Positions 1-9,495 of a DNA stretch of 64,000 bases are shown here, piece after piece. The stretch is from contig JAPZLL010000003.1 in NCBI GenBank assembly GCA_036250225.1, positions 124,001 through 188,000 of the forward strand, given 5' to 3'. Position 1 is the stretch's first letter. The number at the start of each line of letters is the position of its first letter. A program made the translations under genes and the position numbers. Origin of the DNA: Cercophora sp. LCS_1. Lineage: Eukaryota > Ascomycota > Sordariomycetes > Sordariales > Lasiosphaeriaceae. A model generated the notes under the pieces. The model had not been told where the DNA came from and did not search any database. It was given only the letters and a program-made list of their open reading frames with translations.

Positions 1-612
1 ACCGTCCCGCCCTCCTTCTCCTCCTTCCTCCCCCTCTCCCTCTCTTCTTACGCCTCCACCACCCTCCCCTTCGTCCTAGCAGCCCACCGTGACCCCTCCA
101 CCACCAACCTGATCCGCCTCGACGACATCCAAGACGCCACAATCATCTGCACCGTCGGTCGTCGCGCCTCCGTCGCCCAGGGCCGCGCGCTCCTCTCTAT
201 CTGGGAGCGCTCTCTCGCCGCGGCACTACCGCTTCCGGAGCGGGACGGACTCAAGGGATTTTCGGCCGCGCTCAAGACTGCGTCGGGCCAGGAGCTGCCG
301 CCGGTATCGGCGCACTTGGCGCCGTTGTTCGGAGCCGTGGGCCGGCTGGCGGGGCTGAGTCTGGAGCAGACAGCGTATGTGTTTGTGCTGGGGCATGTCA
401 AGGCTTTGGTGTCGGCGGCTGTGAGGGCTGGTGTCTTTGGGCCGTACCAGGCGCAGAAGACGCTGGCGGGGCAAGAGGTGCAGGAGATGATTGGGGAGGT
501 GGTGAGAAAGGAGTGGAATACGCCGGTGGAGGGGGCTGGGCAGTGTGTGCCGGTTATGGATCTGTGGTTTGGAAGGCATGAGGTTTTGTATTCGAGGATT
601 TTCAATAGTTAG
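1..612 (+). CDS. Urease accessory protein UreF, 3' part only
   Basis: This is the terminal exon of a UreF-type urease accessory protein; the 5' end lies outside the window. UreF works with UreD and UreG to deliver nickel to apo-urease in the cytosol. Frame 1 is open from base 1 to the TAG at 610-612 (203 residues visible). The helical C-terminal half carries stretches typical of the family: PVSAHLAPLFGAVGRLAGLS, then LEQTAYVFVLGHVKALVSAA, and a Gln-rich FGPYQAQKTL segment. It ends with the usual UreF tail GRHEVLYSRIFNS. The gene converges on cwc2 with only 118 bp between the two stops. The family call is firm; the full length is unknown. Confidence 0.88.
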   Translation, partial: TVPPSFSSFLPLSLSSYASTTLPFVLAAHRDPSTTNLIRLDDIQDATIICTVGRRASVAQGRALLSIWERSLAAALPLPERDGLKGFSAALKTASGQELPPVSAHLAPLFGAVGRLAGLSLEQTAYVFVLGHVKALVSAAVRAGVFGPYQAQKTLAGQEVQEMIGEVVRKEWNTPVEGAGQCVPVMDLWFGRHEVLYSRIFNS

Positions 613-730
613 GGGGCCTCGGTTGCACATGTTAGACCGGCGTCAGTTGGCCGTGAACATATATCATTATGGTATCAAAGAAGTAGGTATTGTGCTTAGT
701 GTACATCAATGCAAGAGGGGTATAGCTCCC

Positions 731-1984
731 CTAATCGCTGTCGTCATCACTATCGTATGCGACCAATGGTCCTGAGGGAGCTGCTGGTTTTGGCTTCGAC
801 GCAACCGAAACCCTGGCTGCCAGCAATGCCGCCAGTGTGCCGCTTGACAAAATGCCATTCTCCTCCTGAACAGGGACCTGCTGTTGAGGCTCTGGTTGTT
901 CCGCGGCATGCGAAGACTCGCCAGCCTCCAGCATTAGCCGCTGCTCGTACTCCAGCTCGTGCCCGTCTCGCCCCCGTGGATTGACAGCATTCGGCCCGAG
1001 GGCAAAGTGCACTTCATCGGGCGCTTCGTATCCTTCGAGGCCGTAACTGCTCTCAATCTTCCTTCGCTTTCGTGCCTCGGGGTCCTTCCCTTCAATCTCG
1101 GCGACGAATTCGGCGGGAAGGGCTCGACGAATAGCCTCTGCGGCCTGCTCTTCGATGCGCCTGGCCTCTCGCTTCTGTGCCATCGGGTTGGGATCTTCCG
1201 TCGCCCAGCGCACGTTCAAAATTTCTTCGTGATCGAGACTCTGGTGCGCCATTGCCTCTCTGGCAAACTGGGCCATACATTCGGTTTGATACTAATAAAG
1301 TCAGTAAAGTCCTCTCAGCGCTACGAAGAATAAGCATACCGTGATGAACGCCACACCTCGTGTGTTGAGTACCCGGATTCGCTCAACCTGTCCCCATTCC
1401 GCAAAGTGACGTGCTACGATCTCCTCGATGTCGTCGCTAACGTGTATCCTTCCGACATAGATGGTTCTGTTCTGTCGCGAGAAGGACCCAACGCCACCCA
1501 TATCATCGCGATAGTCTGAGAATTTGTCCCTCCCAAAGCAATCAACTGACGGGTTGAACCAATCATGGATTGTCGGAAGTCGATGAAGACGCTCGCAATC
1601 CTGACCCTGGTGGCAGATACCACGCGCAAAGTGAAGACAGAAGTAGCTACCCGGAATGCTGTCCGCTCGCGTATATCCCGAGTCTAGTGCAATGTTGCAT
1701 CGGCCTTTTGCCTTCGTCTGCGAAAGGTATTTGTCCTCGCGATCACCACCCGACCATTTGTTGTACCAAATGTTGAAGATAGTACCCGTTTGCATCGGTT
1801 GTTCGGATTTGAAAAGGGCTGGGTCGACCTGTGGCCGTGCTGGGCGCTTCTTGCGGCGAATGATCTTTTTGACCTTCTTCTCTGCGGGCGGCGCGACTTC
1901 GTTGTTGGTTGTGGCGAGGGCCATCTCCTCAGTTTCCTCTGGGAGGGCGACATCGATGTCGGGTCGGGTCTCGACCTCTGCCAT
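731..1984 (-). CDS. cwc2: Pre-mRNA-splicing factor Cwc2
   Basis: Spliceosomal RNA-binding protein of the Prp19/NTC complex that contacts U6 snRNA and helps form the catalytic core in the nucleus. Exons are 1340-1984 and 731-1291, joined through a 48-nt intron (donor GTATGC, acceptor TTAG), giving about 401 residues. Order of parts: acidic then Lys/Arg-rich N-terminus (residues ~35-50), the Torus region with NIWYNKWSGGDRED, a C-x7-C-x5-C-x3-H zinc finger (C116 to H134), and an RRM from about residue 174 (RNP2 TIYVGRI). RNP1 spans the splice junction (GVAFIT|YQ). The C-terminus is acidic and ends in DSDDDSD. The start is the ATG of MAEVET; an upstream in-frame extension begins only with a non-ATG codon or leader. 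Diverges from drg1. Confidence 0.93.
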
Positions 1985-2633
1985 TTTGATGGATTGATGG
2001 GCAGCTAATTCCTTCGGGCCCAAGTTATGAGATCGCGTGCGCAAATGAGGTGGTTTCGTCGAAGTGATGACCGCAATACAGTGGTGTTGATGGGAGCTCT
2101 GGACCACTGTCGCGAGTGTTTGGATGGCGCCGAAAATCCCCAGGCCAATTCTAGACCCACTCGGAGGTCTTGGCGCTCTGAGCTAAGTGGATACTCCCGA
2201 GGGCGGTCAAAGTTGCAAGTCAAATCGCCGCTCCAGGAAAAGGTTCATGGGGCACTTGGGTATGATACAAACTGAGGCTCCTAGACATTATGTCACCAGA
2301 GAAATGTTTTAAAGCTCCATTTTCGTTTGATTGATTTAATTTTGTAATCGACCCTTGTGTTTTCCTGCTTTGTGCAACATAAAAGCGATCTCCCTGCCAG
2401 TTGTCAAGCACCTATTGACGACATTTTCTGTAGCGACCCGCCCCTCTTGCCCCTCAGAATTCTGCCGCCAGTGAACGTGGGGTGGCCCTGTTGAACGTCG
2501 AAGGCAGTGCGACTGAATTTCCTGGAAATTCGTCTCAGCAACTCAAAGTCTAGACATATCGCTAGACTGAACCAACTGCTTCATTTATTTTCTCGAAGAG
2601 CAACCTGGAAGCGGTGCTTCCACGATTGACAAG
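1985..2633. other. Intergenic region between divergent cwc2 and drg1
   Basis: This 649 bp must hold both promoters and 5' leaders. I see no long coding frame with family similarity and no RNA gene. Confidence 0.6.
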
Positions 2634-4085
2634 ATGGTGAACATCACAGACAAGATCAAGGAGTACGTCTTAAAGTCAAATGCGCCCTTGTGTGGCCCAA
2701 CTAACATACGTTTGCAGGATTGAGGCCGAAATGGCTAGGACCCAGAGTGCGTTGATACGACGGCGGTCATGCGGGCGTGGATGTGCTAACATGTTGACCC
2801 TCCAGAGAATAAGGCTACCGGTATGCAACTTTGAGCCGTTGAACATTTGAGCTTTTAAGGCAGTTCAAATCGTCAAATTATCTCGAACTCATATCACTTG
2901 ATATTGCTATAGTCGGCACATGCTAATTCAAATATAGAATACCATCTGGGTCTCCTCAAAGGGTAGGCGAACCAGCTCACTATCGCGAGAATGGAGCTGT
3001 GCTGACTCCTGCTAGAAAGCTCGCCAGACTACGTGCACAACTGTTAGAGCCAGGTCCGGGATCAGGAGGCGGTCCGGGATCTGGCTTCGATGTGAGCAAA
3101 AGCGGTGATGCACGGATAGCGCTTGTTGGCTTTCCGTCAGTCGGTAAATCGACGTTCCTTTCAAAAGTCACCAAGACCAAGTCCGAGGTTGCTTCGTACG
3201 CCTTCACCACTCTCACAGCCATTCCTGGCGTTCTCGAATATGGCGGAGCTGAGATTCAGCTTCTGGATCTTCCGGGTATCATCGAGGGTGCCGCAGAGGG
3301 CAAGGGACGAGGGCGACAGGTCATTTCGGCAGCGAAGACAAGCGATCTCATCCTCATGGTTTTGGATGCAACGAAGAAGGCAGAGCAGAGGGCGTTGCTA
3401 GAAGCTGAGCTGGAGGCAGTGGGGATTCGACTAAACAGGGAACCGCCGTACGTCCTACGATTCACGTTTGTACGCTGTTCGCTTCTGACCTTTGAACAGA
3501 AATATCTACCTCAAACCAAAGAAGGCCGGCGGTATGAAGATCACGTTCCAGTCCCCACCAAAAGGACTTGACGAGAAGATGATCATGAACATACTTCGCG
3601 ACTACAAACTCCTCAACTGTGAGGTTCTGATCCGCGACGAGGACTGCACTGTCGACGATTTGATCGATGTCATCATGAAAGACCACCGCAAGTACATCAA
3701 ATGCTTGTATGTCTACAACAAGATCGACAGCGTCTCTCTCGACTTCCTGGACAAATTGGCGCGTGAGCCACAGACTGTGGTAATGAGCTGTGAACTGGAC
3801 CTTGGGATTCAGGATGTGGTGGAACGCTGCTGGAAAGAGTTGAATCTCATCCGGATATACACGAAGCGCAAGGGTGTCGACCCAGTCTTCAACGATGCCC
3901 TGATTGTGCGGAGCAACAGTACCATTGAGGATGTCTGCGATCGCATCCACAGGACTCTGAAAGATACCTTCAAATATGCGCTGGTCTGGGGCGCCAGCGC
4001 ACGGCATATCCCACAACGAGTGGGACTCTCGCATCTCGTGGCAGATGAGGATGTTGTGTACATTGTGAGCGGGTGGAAAGCGTAG
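2634..4085 (+). CDS. rbg1: Developmentally regulated GTP-binding protein DRG1/Rbg1
   Basis: Ribosome-associated OBG/DRG-family GTPase that, with its Tma46/DFRP1-type partner, relieves ribosome pausing in the cytosol. Exons 2634-2662, 2718-2746, 2806-2820, 2938-2962, 3016-3447 and 3500-4085 add up to 371 residues, the usual DRG1 length. The first four exons encode MVNITDKIKE-IEAEMARTQ-KNKATE-YHLGLLKGK, the standard DRG N-terminus, which supports this very fragmented model with a 15-nt micro-exon. GTPase motifs follow: G1 GFPSVGKST (~residue 71), G3 DLPGIIEGAAEG, G4 NKID, then the S5D2L insert and a C-terminal TGS domain ending VYIVSGWKA. All splice phases agree. Nothing is missing for activity. 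Confidence 0.94.
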
Positions 4086-4432
4086 ATAGTTACGGACCTG
4101 CAACAAATCATGATGCGCAAGTAAGCCGGCTTGAGAGAACGTAGCCATACGTATATTTTTGGTGTCGTATCAGTCGTTACCCCGGCTTAATTTCCTCCCT
4201 GCCGGTTCAAATCCCAATTACGAAACATAAGTGGTTTCCCCAAACGCCTCTACGCCAAAGAGTGAACCAGTGTTCCCTGTCCAAAACAGCCCCGGTGACC
4301 AGAGGAACACATCCCGGCGACCCACCATCTATGAATTTCCAAACCAGCACCCATTGAACGACATGTAGAGTGGACAATCATTATGTGCCGTCACGACCAA
4401 CACTCTCGCACACAGTCGATTCTCGTCCCCAT
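4086..4432. other. Intergenic 3' regions (drg1 / Spo12 gene, convergent)
   Basis: These 347 bp between two converging stops hold only 3' untranslated sequence as far as I can see. A short B-box-like string near 4203 does not fold as a tRNA. Confidence 0.6.
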
Positions 4433-4864
4433 CTACTGAGCGTTCTTGGTGCCAAACAAGCCGCCATCGCCCTCGAGTTTCTTAGCCGAGGCTTGAGCGA
4501 AGAGCGACTTGGGCTTGACTCTGTGGGAATGGTAGGTCAGCATATGCTTCAACTACGAAAACCAACAAGTGACAAACGTACTTGCCAACCTGCTTGTTGC
4601 GGAAAGCGCTAAGCTTCGCGGTGCAGGGACTCATGATGGTATCCGATGGGGAGATGTAGGTTTTGGATCTGTTGACTAATGTCAGCGCGCGGCCTAGCCG
4701 AGGACGGGAAGGGACCGGAAGACGCACTCGCCCTGCTCCATCTTGGATTGGAGGACCTGTCGGTGATATTCCATGCTCTTGACATCAGGCTTGCCAGTCT
4801 CGGCATCAACCTGGGCGGAAGCCATGGAGGCGTTTACGTCTTTGGCGGCGAGAACCCCAGACAT
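4433..4864 (-). CDS. Spo12-family mitotic-exit protein
   Basis: Small nuclear/nucleolar protein of the Spo12 family; in yeast Spo12 is part of the FEAR network that helps release Cdc14 at anaphase. Exons 4582-4668 (middle), 4728-4864 (first) and 4433-4520 (last) give 103 residues in phase. The family signature SPSDTIMSPCTAKLSAFRNK lies at residues ~52-71, with two Ser-Pro sites suited to CDK control. The N-terminus (MSGVLAAKDVNASMAS) and the Lys-rich tail ending GLFGTKNAQ fit fungal homologues. In the middle exon the acceptor CAACAG was chosen over an earlier TTAG because only it keeps the signature in frame. No transcript evidence was available. Confidence 0.85.
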
Positions 4865-5417
4865 GTTGTGTGATTGTTTTGGTGTGGTGCTTGTCGTGGC
4901 AACGGATCGGAGCGACTGGGGAGAAGGCGATGTGCAAATATCGACGAGCGCAGTGTGACCAAAGAGGCACAGACAGACGTCAAGATTGATATGATGGTGT
5001 TTGCAATTCGCGGGTATGCAGTGAGAAAAGCAACTGGTTGGGGGAGCTTTACTTGGGACTGTCGCAGTGCGGACTTTAAAGTGGTTTCCCTGGGAGGGAG
5101 GACTGGCTGTGACTCCTGGCTGAAAAAAATTGTTGACACAGTTCCCAATTGGGACAAGCGACAACGAGCACCCTGGCAACGCATTCCTCTGGAGCGACCC
5201 GCACAGGCCATCCTCTGCCGCGGGGAGGGGCCAGATGCGAGGTTGGACCCTGATGCGACGTCATTGCTCCGTGCCGCAGGAAATGGGGACGCTGCAGTTC
5301 ACGGATGCACCAATGCAGGAACAGGAACCTTGAAGATTGAGGGAAAAACAAAACGGCAGCCAAGCCATGCAAACAAAACACCTGGTTTCGTGTTTCTAAT
5401 AATCGACGCTTGCCACC
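4865..5417. other. Intergenic region upstream of the Spo12 gene
   Basis: These 553 bp separate the Spo12-family start from the acyl-CoA dehydrogenase stop, so they carry the Spo12 gene promoter. A CRE-like CGACGTCA occurs near 5258. A 187-codon plus-strand open frame here has no recognisable family and looks fortuitous. Confidence 0.5.
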
Positions 5418-6965
5418 CTAGATATTGGACCTGCTAATCTTGGACCCAATCTCGGTCTTCTGCACTTTGTACTTGGCCATCAGCTCCTCGGTCTTTGCCT
5501 TCTGCGCATTGATCTTGTCCGCCACCTCCTTGCCCCGACGGTTCTCATTCCGTCCCATCTGCTGCAAGTGAACCTCATCCGGGCCGTCGGCCAGACGTAG
5601 CGTCCGGATTTGAGCCCACATGTTGGCCAAGGGCGTGTCTTGGCTGACGCCAGCACCGCCGAAGGACTGCACGGCACGATCAATGACGGTGAGTGCCGTC
5701 TGAGGAACGAGAACCTTGGCCTCGGCAATCTCGGTGAGGGCTGCCTTGGGGCCCTGCTCATCCATCTTGATGGCGGCATTGAGAACGACAAGACGCGCAG
5801 CATCGATCTCAATGCGCGACTTGGCAACCCATTCCAGAATGACGCCGTGCTCACGCAGCTGCTTGCCGAAGGGGGTTTTCTTCGGATCATTGATGCGCAT
5901 CAACATCCACTCGAGCGCGCGCTCGGCGGCGCCGATAGTTCGCATTGCATGGTGGATACGACCGGGGCCGAGGCGGCCCTGAATGATCTCGAAGCCGCGT
6001 CCCTCACCGAGCACCATGTTGGTGGCCGGAACACGGACGTTGTGAAAGGTGATGTGTCCGTGGCCGTGAGGGGCGTCGTCGTATCCGTAGACCGACAACA
6101 TGCGGTGGATAGTAATTCCCTTGGTATCCGAAGGCACCAGGATGACAGACTGTTGTCGGTAGGGATCCTTATTCTTGGCATCACTCTTGCCCATGACGAT
6201 ATAGATCTTGCAACGCGGGTCTCCAGCACCACTTGACCACCATTTCTGTGCCTTGGTTAATATCGCTCGAAGCGAGCTGCGTACACGGAACCCTTACCGA
6301 TCCATTGAGGACATAGTAGTCACCGTCCCTCTCAATCTTCATCTCAATGTTTCGGGCATCCGAGGATGCAACCTGGGGCTCGGTCATGAGGAAGGCAGAG
6401 CGAATCACACCATCCATCAGAGGCTTTAGCCACTGAGCCTTCTGGGCTTCGTTTCCGTACTTGGCCAACACTTCCATGTTACCGGTATCAGGCGCGGCGC
6501 AGTTGACAGCCTCGGAGGCTGTCCGGGACTTGCCGAGCCACTCGGCCATCAAGCCGTACTCCAGATTTGTGAAGCCCGGCGACTCCTTGTAGTGGCCCTT
6601 GGGTAGGAACATATTCCAAAGGCCCAAGTTCTTGGCCTTCTGCTTGAGGTCCTCGATGATCTGCGGGTACTGCTCCCACCGACCATCTCCGGTACCGATC
6701 TGGGCCTCGTACACGGCATCGGCTCTTTCGGACGTCGCAGATTAGCACGAGAAGTGGAGTGATGGTGGGTTATATCGGCTTACGGGATGCACTCCTCCTC
6801 GACAAACTTGGCGACGACATCGAGTGTCTTCCTCGCGCGGTCGCTAACGCGATCGCGAACCTGTGCATGGGATGTTAGCGAGTTAGGAACCGAGGGGACA
6901 ACGGAGCTTGCTGGGCGCTGCTAGGAAATGGATCTGCTTACAGCAATGGGAATCCTGGCGGACAT
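5418..6965 (-). CDS. Acyl-CoA dehydrogenase (ACAD10/11-like)
   Basis: FAD-dependent flavoprotein that introduces the alpha-beta double bond of an acyl-CoA. Exons 6942-6965, 6784-6860, 6298-6724 and 5418-6245 encode about 451 residues. Visible family features: the N-terminal helical domain, the FAD/substrate segment FLMTEPQVASSDARNIE, KWWSSGAGDPRC, the middle beta domain with VLGEGRGFEIIQGRLGPGRI, and the C-terminal RTLRLADGPDEVHLQQMGR signature of the ACAD10/11-like branch. The C-terminus (KISRSNI) is not a clear PTS1, and I see no strong mitochondrial presequence, so location and chain length cannot be called. The start is the ATG at 6965, whose 24-nt exon splices in phase to the conserved VRDR helix. 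Confidence 0.9.
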
Positions 6966-7635
6966 TTTAACAATAAAATTGACAATACAATGTAACAAAG
7001 ATTCAATCAGGCTTGTTCAGGGGACAAGAGGGACACAAGCCGATGGACGTCATGGGCGTCGTCTGATGTTGGGTGCATCTTTAAAAGGGTCCGGGCGACC
7101 AGCGGCACTGGCGTCGGTGCCGAGGTAAAGGCCTTACCCCAAGCTGAGTGGGGAAGGCAAACATGCGCCAAGGACCGCCCGGCCATGCTAAACCCGGAGG
7201 TGGCTTGAGGATTTTGTGGCTTACCAGCAATTGACATCCGGCACTCGCCCCGAAGTGGCCCGGTCAGCCGTTTTGACGGGAGTTGTTAACCTTGAGAGCC
7301 AGCCGCCGCCTCTGCCGCACCTTGTTCCTACTTGACAAGCTGCAAACCGTGGGAGTCTCTTAATTATCGCTCCGAGCAGTACAATTCTATTTATGACAAT
7401 GAACATTTTGAGAAAGCAGTGGGTGGCTACAACACAGTCCTGTCTGTGGTCGGTGAGAGACGGCAAAACGCGGCACAATGGGCGGACGGCTTCCTCGCCC
7501 GTAGTTGCAACCGATGGTCGTGTAGGAACCTGGGTTCCAGTCTTCCATCCATTGGGCTGGCTCCTGCCGAGGCTCTCAAGCTTCCTCGGGTCCCCTGATC
7601 CTGTTCCCTGCCCAGTGGTTGACATCAAAATCAAC

Positions 7636-7838
7636 ACACTAAATACGGTCAAGGCCGCTCTGAATGCCCTCCACCGGCTAGCTTACATCCCAATACGTAG
7701 ACAAATAATATACCCAGTCCTAGGAATATTCTTTTAGGACATGTCGAATATTATTTGATGCCTTGTAATAACACCTCAACCTCATTTTTCGAGACAAAGA
7801 TGCCTCTGAATTTGTTGGTGTACGGTTTATTTTGTCAG
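7636..7838 (+). repeat. Diverged direct repeat, copy A
   Basis: About 200 bp that aligns by eye, almost without gaps, with 8770-8963. Matching landmarks are ACACTAAATACGGTCAAGGC against ACACTGAATACAGTTGAGAC, the block ATTTGATGCC against ATTTGATGCT, and TTTGAATTTG-like and GTGTACGRTTTA blocks near the end. Many differences are transitions. It encodes nothing recognisable. Ends are approximate and weaker similarity may reach back to ~7550. Confidence 0.6.
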
Positions 7839-8769
7839 GGACTTGAGTGCCTCCTAAGCAAACGCGATAAGCGTAATGTTTGGTATCGCGCTTGACATCT
7901 GCTTTCGCGCCAAAGTAAACCTCGAAGACGTCGGATTCTGTGCATCACGCCTCGGTACCATATGGATGTAGGCATTGGTTCTTCCTTCCGCGAGGAACAA
8001 AAATCCCACTCGATGTTGCGCAGCATGCGGTTTCGCGCAGGTGGGCAGCCGCCAGGCATCGAGATTCTCAATGGCTTTTCGTCATTGGGGACGTCAGCCG
8101 TTCACGGTGCGCGGGCAGGCAGACGGCGAAGCGGGGTCTGGATTCGGATTGCCATCCATCGGGTCGCAGATCCTGTGCCGCCTCTCTGTCCCTCCAGCGA
8201 GCAAGACATCCAAGTTGCATTCGCGGCTGTAACGTCAACTCTCCGGCTGTACGTTGCTTACCCGGCGAGGAAGGCCACGATGACTTTGTAGTAAGATTCT
8301 GTCAGTTTCGTATTGCATCTTCACGACTGCCTCAACCCACACACTGTATCAGGAAGCTGCCTGGCAATTGCACGCCCCGTGGTTCGGCACGCAGATGAAT
8401 GAACAATCAGCCTGCAGCTGTGATGCCAAGGGCTGACTCCCACGCTCAGTGGTACCACATTATCATAGGTGGGATGAGGGAAGCGGTAAATGCCTCGCAG
8501 TCTTTGTCAACGCGGAGCATCGAGAGCGAGGAGCAAAGTTTCCACGTAGCGCCTCTTGAGAAAAACGATGATCACCTGGTGTGAAGTCACCGATGCCCAA
8601 ATCGCTATAGCAGCCCGCTGATAAGCCGATCGGCGCTTAGGCCTGTTCGCGCCCCTTGGCTTTGTCTGCCCACCCAAGCACCTCACCCAGCCCGCAGCCC
8701 CGGGCCGTTCCAATTTGCTGGGTGTTTGGCAGCCTCTGACAGGGGCAAGTGGGTAACATAAAACCCCGT

Positions 8770-8963
8770 ACACTGAATACAGTTGAGACCTCTTCAAAAG
8801 CTTTAAACCGGTTATCTTTGATGAGAACAGGCGTACGAACAATATATCCAGTAATAAGAATCCTTTTTAATACACGTCTCTCATCATTTGATGCTTTAAA
8901 ATAATACCTTGATCCTAGACAAATATGCCTTTGAATTTGTTTGTGTACGATTTACTCTGTCAG
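8770..8963 (+). repeat. Diverged direct repeat, copy B
   Basis: Partner of the copy about 1.13 kb upstream in the same orientation. It is more AT-rich than copy A, with several C-to-T and G-to-A changes relative to it. It could be one end of an old, eroded element or a local duplication; no target-site duplication or transposase could be recognised. Confidence 0.6.
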
Positions 8964-9495
8964 CCACCTGAGGGGTCCAGATCCCCTCTTCAACCTTGCT
9001 GGTCCCTCCTCTCGATTCGACTCCCCTGTCACGAAACCTGACAGACCACATTCTCGACCCAGTCGCTTTTATAATTGGGGCCTGGAGACTACGCAAGCAC
9101 CCAGGGCACCTTTGAAGCGATCGATTTAAAGTGTTTTCATCGCTCTGGTCCCGGCGTCTCTTGCTCCTCTTGGTCCCACACCCTCGATTTCTCGGCGAGA
9201 CACAAAACGCCCGACCCTGGACCCCTCCACCCCTCTCCGCCCACCCATCCCAGCCTTGTCGCTCCACGAGTCCCCAAACTCTTGACTTTCCCACAAGGCT
9301 AATTTCTGCGCTGCTTTGGCTTCACCTTGGCTTTCCTGCTCTGTTTCGCTGGATTCCCTCGTTCACGACCAACCAGGGCTCTAGCTTGTTCCCAGATCAT
9401 GATCCTGCACCGGACTCGACAACACTTCGACCCCTGACGAATCAAGTCTCAGTCAGGAATTTGACTCGATTCCTTCCATTCTGCGCCCACGTGCA

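Larger units (their letters stand above)
6966..9495. other. 2.5-kb gene-poor intergenic region
   Basis: This divergent interval between the acyl-CoA dehydrogenase and the ubiquitin protease has only short, unrelated open frames on both strands. It contains two diverged repeat copies (listed separately) and a C/T-rich stretch at about 9130-9490 just before the protease start, which fits a promoter/5' leader. Confidence 0.55.

Noticed and set aside
4203..4213. Perfect tRNA B-box string GGTTCAAATCC
   Set aside because: The surrounding bases do not form a T stem or an acceptor stem, and no A box lies upstream at the right distance.
4874..5437. 187-codon plus-strand open frame
   Set aside because: No family resemblance, and it overlaps the Spo12-family promoter and the end of the acyl-CoA dehydrogenase gene.
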